Origin: Dirofilaria immitis
Taxonomy: Eukaryota; Nematoda; Chromadorea; Rhabditida; Onchocercidae
DNA length: 64,000 bases
Direction: 5' to 3'
Assembly: GCA_024305405.1 (NCBI GenBank)
Contig: JAKNDB010000104.1
Coordinates: 124,001-188,000 of the forward strand
Positions 13,701 to 28,700 of this stretch are shown here, in pieces (position 1 is the stretch's first letter; each line of letters starts with the position of its first letter). A program made the position numbers and the translations under genes. The notes under the pieces are model-generated. The model was not told where the DNA came from. It did not search any database and saw only the letters and a list, made by a program, of their open reading frames with translations.

Positions 13701-16700
13701 AGTTTCATTATAATACGATTATAATATTGGGAGTAATAATTTCATTTTATTTTTAAAATTATCCGGTCGGAGATATTATAATTCGTCAAATTTCTGTCCT
13801 TTAAATAAACAATCTATAATTATAATACTATAAAAAGAAAAAATGGTAGTTTAAATTTTAAGATCGATGGATAAAAGAATTTTAAATTATATAAAAATTA
13901 GGAGGAAAAATATAATCAGTTAGCTAGAATAGATAGTTTATAAATGGAAAATATACAATTGCTATAAGTTTTACCAAATTTCAAAAATGAAAAAAATGAA
14001 GCTGAATTTTAAAAAATTTTTAAATTCTATCGTTTCTATTTAAAAAATATATTGATATTTAAATTAATATCTCATGCTAACTTCTTTGATGATGAATATA
14101 TACGTAAATAAACAATAAAAATCATTAAATTTTTATTGTTATTTTTGTTTGTTGTTAAAGTTCAATAATGATCCTTTCACCTACGGATGCTAACTTTTTA
14201 TTGAAATACCACAAGTTCGGCAAAAATAAAAGGAGGAAGAGTTAAATTTGATTTTCGAAATAAACATTTTAAAAAATCAACTTGAATGACTGAATTTCAG
14301 AAAAAATCTATTTTAACATTCGAAATGGTCAAATTTCGATTTGTTTCGAAATGGTTAATAATAATAATGATAATAATAATAACCAGAGCAAGTATTATTT
14401 AATAATAATAATGATATTTAAAAAGAAATTCATATATTTTCCAAATAAATTAAATGAAAATTTAAAATCGATTTAATGCTATTATGAAATTTCGATTTGT
14501 TTATTTAAATTAAAAAAATAAATAAATATATATGTATGTGATACCATGGTATGATATTGTATGAAATCATTTTTATAATTATTTTTAATTCTCTCTTTTT
14601 TCTTCTTTCTCCTTCTTCCTCCTTCTCTCCTTTTTCCGTTTTCGTCTTTTCGTCGTCTTTAGTTTTCTTATAGCCAAAAGTTGTTGCTATTATTGAAATG
14701 AATAAAGTTGTAATGGATCATCAAAAACTTTTCTGTTTGATAAATTGCATAACATATCAATCACGAGTATCTTCGCTTCAAAACAATCTTCATTTGATTA
14801 TTATCTTTCAACATATCTGTGAAAATTTTATAATGTCAAAATAAAATTTTACACGAATCACGCAAATAAGATAATTTCAATTCACATTTTATATATGAAT
14901 AAAAAAAAATTAAGATAATTTCACGTAACAGGTAAGAATAAAAAAGAATTAAGATAATTCATGTTTTATGTTAAAATAAAAAATCAATATATTTCATGTT
15001 CTTTACAAGAATGAAAAGAAAAAAAAATTTAGGATGGTCGATACTTTAAAATAAAAACAAAATCGATATTGTAATTTGTAATACTAATATTATATCATAC
15101 ACTATGATAGATAAATTTGATAATCATTATAAATTAAAAACAGGAAGTAAATTGTACTGATTATGCTAAGTACTAATATTTCATGCCCTTCTTAATTATG
15201 TTGAATAAAATGAAAAAAAATTAATGAAGAAGGAGGAAATAAGGAAATGTAAAAATTTCACTTTTAATTACTCATAAATATAAAATGATATTTTTAGATC
15301 TTTGATGTATGATTTTTGTAAAGAACAAAGAGTAAAAAGATATAATTATTGAATTTGCATCAAATTCTTTTAAAATTTTGTAAATAAATTTGAACAAAAA
15401 AATTTGGTAAATATTTCATAATTCTTTTGATTTTAAAATTTGCATTTTATCATTGAAGCTTAAGAAGAGTTGTTGAAAACAAAATAAAAAAAGAGAAAGA
15501 ATTCATCCGATGATAGTTGTAAACATCGTATAATTATAAACTTTATTTTTCACTTATTTTTCTAAATAACAAATATTTTAAATCAATTAGTTAATTAGGA
15601 TAGTATACTACGATTTAACCAACTATCATTGATAGGATAGTCATTCGATAGATTACATTTCTATAAAATTCTGTTATTCTTATTATGACTTGTTATTTAT
15701 TTTAAAATGATATTTGCTTAATTACTAAATTACTACTAAATTGCTTGATAATTAGTCTATGCTTAGATATATCATTTAAAATGCAAAAATATAACTCGAT
15801 TACTAATTGATAGATTAAAATTATGTAAATTATTGATAAAAAAAAAGGAATAAGTTTATCAATACAGCATGATGTAGAATGTAGCGTTTCCGTCTTGTTA
15901 CGTCTAAAGTGATATAAAATTTCCGCTTACTGACATCTAAAATGATATTTCCGTTTAGTTGCATTTAAAGTAATGCTATATTTCCATCTAATTACGTCGG
16001 AAATGGTGCCATATATTTACATCAGCTTAGATTTAAAAAGCAATACAATATTTCGATTTATTTACGTTTATAATATGCGATATATTCCGTTTAAATTATT
16101 TTTACTCAAAATTGGATAATTTCAAATTGTCATAAATGTAATAATTAATTATATGAATAAATTAGAAAATAATGCAAAAGGTAGAAATGAATTATAGGAA
16201 GAAAGTAAAATTTTTCGAACGTTTATATGAGATAATAAATTTAAAAGACAAAAAAATTTATTAATATTTTCATTTTTTCATTTTAAATTATATAATGATG
16301 AATAAGCAAAAAAATGACATTTGAACTTTGTGACATTTATTTGTACTTTTTATTTCTCTTTCGATTCTTAATTTTTATTTTAGAAAAAATGAAATTTTTA
16401 ATTTTATCTCTTCTTCTATTTCTTCATTTCGTTTTATTTTTTTATGATTCGTTTTCGAGATAAAATCATTTGATAAATAATTCTCATATCATTCAAATGT
16501 TGATAAGATTTTTGATTTATCACATTTGTGCAGTAAATTCGAAATAAAAAATCGATAAACAAATTTTTTGTTATAAATTGTTTTTTTTCTTCCCATTTCG
16601 AACTCTCTGATTTGATTTTATGCATAATTCTTTCATGTAATTGTTAATGAATTTATATTAAAATAAAATAAAATAATTTATTTATTTCCATTTTTTCTTT

Positions 16701-19700
16701 CATTCAAACTTAAATACTTATTTTATTTGAAATTAATTTCTATTAAAAAATTTTGATATACAAATGGATGGATGTATTCCACGTAAGAAATTACGTCATA
16801 TTATCATTGGAACTTTTTGTGCTCCAAATTAACTTTTGCTACGGTATATAAATCTTTGTGAAGTTTTTGTTTCTATGACAACGAATAGCATTTATTTTCA
16901 TCAATGTACTATCAATAAAATTAACTAATTTTTAAGACAGACAGAGAAAGGCGAAGAAAGTGGAAGAAAAGATAAAAGAATAGAAGGAGGATAGGAGAAA
17001 AAGAAAGGAAATAAATATATCAATTTTAAACCAATGAAGGTATTTCTTCTAACTAAATTATTTTAAAGAAAAACTGAGAGACAGGGAGAGAGAGAGGAGA
17101 GAGAGGGAGAGAAAGAAAGAAAGAATGAAAGAATGAAAGAAAAAGGAAAAATGAGAATTAAATGAGGACAACTATATATGAAGTAAGTTAGAAAGGTAAT
17201 CAATAAATTGAAGGAAAAAATTTTTGAAAACTTCTATTTTAATAAAAATTATCGAATGGTTGTGAATAAGAGGAAATGATATTCTAATTTAATCATTTTA
17301 AATTCAAATAAACATATTATGAATTATTAAAAGTTAGCTATTTTTATTATTTACAAAATATCACTTCAAAGATTAATTCTAATTAACTACTTCCTGGATT
17401 GGATTATCTAAAATAATAATTAAATATTTATTAAATAAAGTGGTAAATTATGTTTCTTTTTATGATAGCATTTTAAAAACTTATGTTGTAATAAAAACAG
17501 TTGTAGAGGAATTAGGAAGTATTTTGCTAAATTACGATTTAAAGATCGAAATTCAACACTTGCACAGATAACATACGAAAAAGAATAATCAACAAAATGG
17601 ATAGGTGATATAAAAGATAAAGCTCAAATTATCAGGATAAGAAGTTTGACATCACTGAATGGTGAAAGCATAACAAAATGAAACTTGATAAGTTAAAGGA
17701 CTTAGCATTTTGGATCACCTAAATTGTTTTCAATTTTAACATTAAAACTTTTAAAATAACTGGCAAAATACTTTTTCAGTTATTTTGTTAGCTAAAATTA
17801 AAAAAATAAGAAAAAATTGGCTTAAAAATTAGAAATATAAAGGTATGATTTTGAACAATGTAAGTTCAATTTCAATCGCTTTGTCTCATTTGATATCAGT
17901 TGTTAATTGTCACATCATCAGCTAATCAATCTAATCAATTTCATATTGCTTGTCAAAGTGACGTAAACTAAATTTATTCAAATTATGCAACTTCAAAATA
18001 TTCGAATGTACGTTAAATTATGTATTAGAAGGATATTAAATAAATAAATAAAATATATGTATATAAAAGTAGTGATATTTGTTTCCTTTTTAAAAACAAA
18101 AAAAAGGGAAAAAGGGAAATGAAATTGTTTGATAGGAGAGAAGCTTTCGATAAATTATTAATTTTGACATTGCTATAAATCCTTCCCAAGATATTTTCAT
18201 TTTCTTTTCCTTTTAAAATGCGCATATTTAATTAGCGTTAATAAGAAAAAAAAGCATGAAATACTCTTAACATTAAGTGTTAAATTTCAACTTTACCGCA
18301 TTCTTGATCAATAGAATTTGATTCAAATTTTTAAAATCAAGAGAAAAGAAAGAGAAATAAGTAGCAATAATATATTAGGTCTATTTATTTAATCAAATAA
18401 ATATCAAAGTTTTTTGTTTTTATATTAGCAAAATAATAGAATTTAGAATTTAGCTTATAAATCTAAAATATGGAAAAAAATTAGAATTTTTATTATATGA
18501 ATATGATAGAAATTATAGTAAAATGTTTATAAACTGCCAAAGTTTTGATTTCAAAATTTATATAAAATTTATGACTACTTAGAATATATATAAATTTAAC
18601 AAAATCTGATGGATAAACAAATAAATTCTTTTTTATGTCTTTTAATTCATTAAGCATTTCTGATAAGCTTATTTAACTGATATAATTTTAAGCATTATTT
18701 CTATCGAAGAAAGTATGAATTTGATAAAATGATGTTTTTTTTTAATTATTACTAATATAAATATCTAAAATTATATTATAATTTTAGATTAAAAAAATGA
18801 TTTCAGTTAAAAAACAAAAGATAATTTACGTATTTTTAAATATATTATAGAATTTATATGATAAATTATACGAAGTGAATTAATAAGATTAAAGTTAGAT
18901 TTAAAATTTTTAATCATTTTATGAAGAAGTTATCGGAGATAATAGTTTCAGCAAATGTTTACTTTCCATCTTTTCGTAAAATAAACAATCATTATTATCG
19001 TCATTAATATTACCATCATTATCATCATCTTATCGATATCACATTGATATTTATTATCAAACAGTAGCATTCATTTAATAATACTACTATTATGGATTGA
19101 AGATTGTCATAACAAAGCCATTAATGTCATCATTAAAATAATTGTAGTTTGCAATTCATTTCCAATATCATTATTTTCGATGCTAATTATGATTACTACC
19201 ATCATAATGATACGAATAGAATTAGCGATATTACAACTATCATTATTTATTATTATTATTATTTTTATTATTACTGTCGTTATTACCACAGTTATTTGTT
19301 TTACGATAAGAAGAGTAAGAAGAAATAATAGCGAAATTAGTACAATCATTTATTATGAAAATTGTTATCATGATTGCTTATATCAATCATAATTATTAAC
19401 ACTTTCACTTTATCATCAATATCATTATTATTCATAAATAATTTGAATTTATAAGTTATTAAGAATTAAAAGCAAAGAAAAGTTTTTTTCTTCCAAATGA
19501 TTTCATTAATTCGATCAATTGCTGCTGTAAAATAATGAAACGCAATTACCTGCTGATAGCAATACCATAACCGCTTCGTCGTCTTGTTATCACTCGTACC
19601 GTACTGCTACCTTTTCGTTTTGAATCTTGCTTTTCAACGGTTGCTTCGAAGCGTAAACCACCATTTCGATATTCATCTAAAATAATTTTAAAATAAAAAG

Positions 19701-22700
19701 TCTCAAATTTAAATTTAATTAAAGCAATCAAAAATTAAAGTATAAGTTTCTTTTTTTAAATATATAACTTTGGATTATTGCAATTTTAAGTTACTTAGTA
19801 TTTTATTAAATTTTCATCTTTTTTTATTTACAATATTTACAATAATTTTTAAATATTATAAAAAAATTTCCTTTTAAGCAAAGGTTTAGGCTATTCATTG
19901 TTGAATTATTAATCATTTATCATATATATATATATATCAGTATAATTAGATAATTTAACAGATGACAGCAATCTTCAAAATTGAAAAAGAATAATATATG
20001 ATTTATTCTATTATCTTTTATCTCAAATAAATAAAGCATGAAATTAAATCAAACTTAGGTTAAATTATTTTTATTTACCAAATAAAACAGTAATTAATTA
20101 TTCGGATAACTTATATTCCTACATGTATAACCGTCGTGTATCGTTGTCAATTGAGTACAAATACTTCCCACAGAAATAAATGGCGATGAGCGATAAAATC
20201 GTTGATATTCTTGACATTTCTTCATAACTGATACCACGAAATGGAATATTTCAGAATACAATATCAATAGATTCGATTATTTCTTTTTGTCTCTTTTCTT
20301 ATTAATCTATCCAGAATTTCCGACAAATAACTTTTATCAGCAGCTATTACATAAATCATTAGGGAATATATGATGTGATGTTATCGAGAAGTTTGATAAA
20401 TCTCAATCATATCAATACTTACAATTAATTAAATAGTAGGAAATGAAATTTAAAAAAAGCGGAAAGAAAGAAATGATACAGAGAAAGAGAGAGGAGAAAA
20501 AACAACAGCTACTTAAAACTTCTGTTAAATCCAAGTTTGAAATAATAGATGAAACTTGGATGCCTTAGTATCATCATGCAAAGCATCCATTTTGCAAATC
20601 ATTTAAGGCTAATTTTCATTTTCAGGACGAATTAATGGATGATGGGAGAAGAAGAGGAATTTCATCAAAAGGGTATTTATGGATGATAGGAAAAGAGGAG
20701 GAGGAATTTCATCGAAAGGCTATTCTTGCATTGGTATGGAATAAATTTTAAAAGCTTCATGTGAAATGGGAAATAGAAAGAAGGCGGAAAATAACTATAG
20801 CATAGAATAGCAATGAATAAATTATTGAATAATTAAAGGAAAAAAATTATATCAACAAATTATCAAATAATTTTAAATGAAATAATATATGATTTATAAA
20901 TGCAATTTTTCCATTTATTTCTAATTATAATAACCTAAAACATTCCATTTTTTTTCTTTTAGGTATTTTTAGGAAATTTTTGTTTGTTATAAGAAAACAT
21001 ACACATAAACAGAGAGAGAGAGAGAGAGACAAAGAGATAGACAAGGAGATAGACAAAGAGAGAGAGGGAAAGAGAGAGAGGGAGAGAGAGGAGAGATATT
21101 ATATTTGTATATCTAAGAGATAATTTTATATTTTCATAAAATTTTTAGCTAATTAATCATTTTATTGTTATTGAAGATATAAAATATAATAAGAGTTAAA
21201 GAAGAAAATTGAAATATCTTTTGAAATGATAAATTTTATTATAAAAGCATTCATCATTAGGTTGTTTTTAACAATAGAATAAATATACGGCAATTGTTAG
21301 ATTTGTTTAACAATAAAATTTAGTAATTATTTTTCATAAAATTTATTCTTATTTACTTCTCTTTTCTTCTTCTTTTTTTTTCGACGTATAAGTCTTAAAA
21401 GTTTATTTATAAAAAGTTAACGATTAGAAATGACAAAAAAAAAAGTCGTATTGAAATATTACAAAAATGAAATGAATCATAGGTAAAAGAAAAACGATAA
21501 AACAAAATAATTTTATTTATTTATCTACTGATTCAAAATATCAAGCCAGTTTATTCAACCAATGGATCTAATTATCATTCTTATAATGGCTAATAGTTTG
21601 ACATTATTGTTCGAGAACGAAAATATTATGCCTATGAATACCAAAAAGAAATACCAAATTTCATATTGATTTAGTTAAATTTAGAAAAATTGAAGTAATT
21701 GATAGCTTTAAACTAATATATCTGAGATACATTTCATATATGAGAAATATCTTATCTATCTATACAAAAGAAATAGAAAAATTCAAAACATTTGAGATTC
21801 TTAGAAACAAAAGGAAAAAAACGAAAAGAAGATGGTACTTAATACATTTCCTTCTTATAGCAAAAAAATTTTTACATAAATTTGTTTATTGTATGTCAAA
21901 CATTTTGTTAGAAATATATTTTTGTCACTTTTTCATAAATTTTACATTAAAAAAATGAGAGCAGAGCATCTGGAACATATGGAAAAATTGTTATACAGTA
22001 ATATATTTTTATATAATCAAAATGATTGAATTAAATATACGATCATCGAAATTTGTTGATTTTACTTAATTACATTATATTTAAATTTCAAATTATAACA
22101 CTTATATAAATATTTATTTATTTATAGATAAAAATTATCAAGATATCCTATTTGGATTTTAATTACATATATGATGTCATTTTTATAAATTCTAAGATTT
22201 TTTATTGAAAATAAATCGATCAAAATATTTCGCTGTCAATTTATTTTGATACTAATTATTATAATGATCCGTATGATGTTTTCGTTGATCAACATTGCTT
22301 AATCCTATCGAATTTAATCAGTAATGTTATACATAATATAATAATTTTCTAATTAATTTATAAAGCATTCTAGGAATGCAACTTTAGATTTAATAGATGA
22401 TATCATCAAATGATATTTAGTTTATTAAAGTTTAAATCTGTTTGATATCATTTGATATATGTATCGATAAAAAAAAATGAAAAATTCTGGAATGAATTTT
22501 GCATAAATTGGTACGAAAATATATATTAAAAAATTGATTTATTTATTTGATAAACAAAAGAAAAAAGAAAACTAAAAAAAAACAAAAAAATAAAATGAAA
22601 AAAATCCCATAGTGCATAAAAATAATGATAAGAATCATTTTAAAATCTTCAAAAGGAATAATGAAATTTTCCAATAAACGTGAGGCCTAAAAGTGGTAAT

Positions 22701-25700
22701 GCTATAATTTCGGAATAAACGATGTTGGTGATAATAATTGATGATAATTGATAATAACTGATGATAATGATAATATCAAGTATTTTTAAAAATATTAAAT
22801 ATAAAAAAAGAGAGAAGAAAGATAGAAGAAAAAGAGAGGGATTAAAAGGATGAAAAAAAGTTAAGATAATATTTATAATCATGATTAGATGTAATTTGCT
22901 ATTCGTGTGAATTATCAAATATTTGTTGAAAATATTATAAATAGTATAATCATTTCCTTATTCTTTCTTCCATATGTTTTTCAATAATAATAATAATAAT
23001 AATTATTATTATTATTATTATTATTATTATTGATAGAAATTTATCGGCTATAAAAGAAATGAAAAATATAATTGATATCATAAATTAGATTTTATAGTAT
23101 ATTAAAATGATTATGAATAATGACAAATATCCATTCTACAAATTCGATTTCAATTAAAATCACTAAATGTTATAGGGAATATTATTGATAATGATTGTGA
23201 AAAATCATGATAAATTTGAAGAATTTTATGAAATATGAAGATTAACGATAAATCATAATCGCTAAAAATTTTTTTTAAAAAAATAGCTTGTTGAAAATAA
23301 CAAATAAATGAATGAGGAGAAAAATAAATTTTAAATAGGATTATAGTAATTAAATGTGTACTGATTAATCAATTAACATAATTTGTTACTTTAGCTGAAT
23401 ATATTCATTATTTTTATTGATATGATATTTAATTGACATTGTATTAATGATTTGAAAATTTTAATATTTAAATTATTGAAAAAACATTAACACACAAATT
23501 TTCAAATTTTTTCTAAACTTTTCTTTTGTTTAATTTATTTTACTATTAAAATATGCATATATACATATACATATATATATATATATTACTTTGTTTTATC
23601 TAATAATATATGGTATTTTCAATTGTCTTTCTTCATTGAAAAAAAATGAAAGAAATAAAAGTTTAATGAAATAATCGATGATTGTAATAACTATTTATAT
23701 AAATATATAATCGATGAAGTAAATAATTTTGAAAGTTTATAGTGATTTTAATTACGATAAAACAAAGTAAGTTATATATATATGTTGAGGGAAGGGAGAA
23801 ATTATGATAAATATTTGCATAAGCAAAGTTTAATCGTTTCAATCGGAAAATGTATCAATCAAATATGCTCAAATTACAGGATAAAAATTCATTGCAAATT
23901 TGTTTTATAAAATTTAAATTTAACCAAAACATATATAATTGATAAGATAAGAAAGATTGAATCAATCTTTCAGAGAGCTACTTTAAATAAAAATTCGTTA
24001 AGAAGTGACGTACATTCTTTAATCTGTTTACTACTATTAATTTCTCGTTGTAATTTGAATTCACTAATTTGTTTTCATTTTTAAATATCAATGAAAATTT
24101 CTGTTGAAAATTAGAAAATTCTTTATTTAAATGAATGCAATTTATAATTAAATATATTGATAAATTGTAAACATTAAAATTTTAAGTTTTAAAGAAATTT
24201 TTTGCTTTTCTTTTAAGCAAAATGGCAAATCTTTTTTACCCTAAACAAATTATTGATTTTTATTAAATGATTGATTTTCATTAAAGTATAACTTAATCTT
24301 TTACCTTCCTCGAAATCCTGTGTAATTGTGCCGACACCTGATTCTCGACGTAATGCTGACCTTGATGTCAGTAATGATTTAAACTGATTTGTATATCCGC
24401 TAAGACGTAAGATGTCTGAGCTAACCTAAAATTATGCTTTGCACAAATTATTCTTTGCATAGATTTATTCGGAAATGAAAACTTTATATAAAACTTAGAC
24501 TTAATAATAAAGATGATTAACAATTTTGCATTTAAATCAACAACTACATTATATTACTTATTTAGATCATAATGAAATTTAATTTTTTAATTATTCGATT
24601 GTTTTTAACTATTCATTAGTAAAATTATCATTGATTAGAAAGATAATGCTAATAACTATAAAATAAGGCAAAAGTGAAGAAGCCTTTAAGTACCATTTAA
24701 AACATCTTTTACTTTTCAAATTGAACAATTAAATTTTTTCAATTACATTTCTTTAAAATATATTAGATGTATATATCAATAATTTATATTGAAAATCATT
24801 AGCGCTTTTAGTGTCATTGAGAGCAAAGTTCATAAATGATAGAAATATTCAAATTACAAATTAAACTATTAAAATAAAAATTGACATGCGAAATTATTTT
24901 ATCACTTAATAATTCAACTGATAATTTATATTTATTTACCGTAATTAATATAAATAGCGAAATTATTTTATCACTTAATAATTCAACTGATAATTTATAT
25001 TTATTTACCGTAATTAATATAAATAGCTAAACTAAAATTTGCCAATGCATGTATTCTTAAATTTTGCATTTGCATGCTTTTCATTAAATAATTATATGAG
25101 CTAATAAATTATGTAAAGATAAATATAATTAAAAATATTTTGTTAGCAATTACTGTATGTAAAAAAATATATATATATAAGATAGAATATTTAAATATAA
25201 ATATTTTTCTTAGAAATATTTATAAGCAATAATCAATAATTTAAAACAAAATAAAACAGATGTTTATTTATTTATTTATTTTTCTTCTTTTTTGATAGAT
25301 ATTTATTTGCATAGAATAAAAGTTAACATATTGAAATAAGCTGAATTTATGCAAAGTTTCATTTAAGCAAATATTAATAATTAAAAGTAAGAAATAACTT
25401 TTTCCTTAACAAATTGTTTGTTTGTTTGTTTACCTTTTTTTCGCAAATAAATTTGGGTTAAAATTTGATTATCTTTTAAAATAGCATAACAAACGTATCA
25501 GATATACGAAGAAAAATCAGATCGATAATAAATAATAATTAATAAATCAATATTTACATATTACTAGTTCAATAACTAATTTTGAAATATGATATAATTT
25601 TTTCAAAATATTTCTAAATATTCTCTTATCAAAGTTTAAGTTTTTTTGCTGATTTCCTTGAACTGATCAATTTCAGAATAAATTTTAAATAGAAGCAAAT

Positions 25701-28700
25701 TTTGACCAATTTTTCTAAAAAAGGGTTTTACGATAAATTAATAATTTAATTTAATAATTTGCCATAGTTATTTAGTAGAAAAAAGAATTTAATATTTCTT
25801 AATCAAATTATAAAACCAAAAATGTAATCGAAATTTTGTAATTCGCCTGAAATGTCATTGATTTAAAATTGAAAAAATTTGAAGTATTCGAAAAGTATTT
25901 TTGAAATTTAATTGGTAAAGCTAGAAGTATATATTTAAAATATCAACCAAATTATTGCATTGATGAAAACACTCATTTTAAATTCTAAATCTAAAATTAT
26001 CGCCAATGGGAAAACGGAAAAACAACAAGTTTTATTTTTTTGGAAAAAAATCTTTTTGTTTTTTTCTTTGAAGTAATACTTTTCCCAAAGATTTGTTAAA
26101 AATATAACAAATTTTGCCAATCAAAAAAATGGATTGTATATTTTATCCATCTCTTTGTCCATTTGTGTTTTATTGTCAACACATTTATATTTTTGGGTAA
26201 ATTTTATAATTAACTAAAACATATTGTTTTCGGTGTTCGATTGATTAAGATCTAATTAATAATCTTATCATATTAATTGAGATTAATTAGGTAACTTGGC
26301 TGTTGACATTTTCATATCTTTAAATTTTTTAATTCATAATTCAAATGAAACATGCTCGGAAATTCAATATATAAGGAACGAAATAGTTGATCGTATTATT
26401 TGATGAATACATGAAATGTCATAACTGATACAGATAAGATCAATATATGTTGACATTTTATTTCTTTATTTCCTTATTTGGTTTTGCTTTTAAACAATTA
26501 CATGGATGAGTGATAATAAAATGATAAGAATAACTCTAGTCTCACTTTATTCTAAACACTAAACACCATACTTCTCTTTTATAAATAAAAAAATTTTTCC
26601 TATTATTTGTTGGAATTAAATAATTGAAAAATGTAAAGAAATTAATTCGATTATTAATTGTTATATATGAAATTTCATAAAAGATATTGATATCTCATAA
26701 AAATTAAAAATATATTAAATGTTAAAAATTAATTCAACCTGAGCAATAGGATTGTTAAATATTCGTATCTCATCAGCATTAGACTTTTCCAAGAAATCAC
26801 AACTTCGACCATAACGCTTATCCAATTGACAAATATCGTTGCTGAAAAAAAATTTTAAATAAATAAAAATTACGAGAAAACATAAAAATAAATATTTTTT
26901 AAAATTATAACAAAAAAATTTTAATAATTTATTCAAAGAAGAATACAGTATTAACTGAATATTTAAAATCATATATAATATTTAAATATAAATTTATCGA
27001 TTGATTTTTAGAAACATTTCTTTTTGATACGAACTTATAAAATTTCATTTTTAACTTTGTTTTTTATATAAAGCACATCCTTATTGATTTCATTTATTTA
27101 GTTCAATTTAAAAGAATAAATATGAATAAAAAGTAAGTATAAAGCGTAATTTATATGAAAATTTTTGAATTGATCAGTTTTTCCTTCTCGTAATATTCCA
27201 ATTGATTTGAAAAATTATTTGAAATAATTTTTGATCATACATTTCACAGAAGCATAGAGAGAAAATGATGGGAATGAAGATGGGAAGAAGTTTTAGTATG
27301 ATATATCAGGATTTTGAAAGTTAGAAAAACATCAAAATTCTATGATAATAAAATATTTCTTTTTCTAAAATTAGTTTCCATAAAATATTTAGATTATAAT
27401 CATTGTAATGAAAATCGTGTCGAAATTCTTATAAAATTTGTGCGTAAAATGTTAATAAAAAAACATTTATTTATCAATTTATACTGCATTTTTTCATGCT
27501 GTCAAAGTGGTTGTTATTGTTAATTGTAAAGTCAAAAAATTAATTAAAATGGTTAATTAATTCTTCTTCTTCGATAATTAGCAATTAAGAAATTTCAGCA
27601 TCGTATTGCAGATAATCATGATACGGTAATGAACCGTAATAGCTTATAGTACAGTAATAAGCCATAATAATTAATAAATTTAATCTGTCAGTATTTTGCC
27701 TATTAAAGCTATAATTTTATGTAAACTATTACATTTCTGCATGATTTGTAATTATTTCTAAATGTTATAAATGTTTTAAGGAGCCTACATGGTACTATTC
27801 CGTGGTGATGAATTTGTTACCGTTGCACCTTTTCGAAGTGTTCGACCGTCCGGACCATATACTGGCATCGTTGATATCACCTGTTGCACCCTAGAATTCT
27901 TTACTTCTTTCCTTGCTTTATTTTATTTCACTTTTTCTCCGAATTATAAAAGCTAAAAAATAAATTTAATAATTTCTAGGAATGAATTATTATTTTGCTT
28001 CAGCAAAATTGTCATAAAATTATGTTAATGATATGTGGTGATATAATGATGATTATTTTATGGAAGATTTATAAAAAATACAATTTTTTTGATAGATTCA
28101 TTTTTAAATAAAAATATCTATTGTCATCCTTTTTCACAATATATTTTTCAGGTCTTATTGATTAAATTGGTTGGATTAATTTTTGTTGTAATAATTAATT
28201 AAAGTTTGGATTAATACATTTTATAAGAAATATTAGCAATGATATCGATTAACGAAACGAAAAAACAAACAATGATATAATCAATGTTCACGTGTTATGT
28301 GCAAAATTACGTATATGAATATATATATATTACTGTATAAAATATTCATATAAAGAAAAGTACGTGTTTCGTGCAAAACTATGCATAATAAAAAGGAAAG
28401 GGTAGTGTGAAATAAAATGAAATTAATTACTTATTAATGAAATAATACAATTATTTCATTAAAAAATTCGAAAAGAGAAAATTTAAATTTATTATCAATC
28501 AAATTAATAAAATGAAAGAAGAAAAATTGCATAGCTCATATAATAAGATTTTATTTTAGAGAAATGCTTGAATATACAATATTTCTATTTAAAATTAGGG
28601 TTAGAGGTCAACAGGTGAATACAGCCGAAATGGTAAAGTAAGAAAAAGAAAAAGCATTTAGCAAATGATTGATAGTGCAAATTTTAGAGGAAAAAAATTC

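Larger units (their letters stand above)
13195..19549 (-). other. Channel intron 8 (6.4 kb)
   Basis: Long AT-rich intron. It holds a candidate short alternative first exon (14765-14816), a degenerate minisatellite (15884-16094) and a GA-rich purine tract (17060-17145). A plus-strand 56-codon frame following TTTTCTTATAG near 14685 overlaps the candidate exon and shows no recognisable domain. Nothing else was seen. Confidence 0.6.

Noticed and set aside
14161..14240. Minus-strand island ending at CCGTAG|GTGAAAGG
   Set aside because: No AG acceptor or start codon precedes the open frame.
19107..19392. Overlapping plus and minus ORFs of 70-80 codons
   Set aside because: Low-complexity Ile/Thr frames over ATT/ATC trinucleotide DNA; no exon signals.
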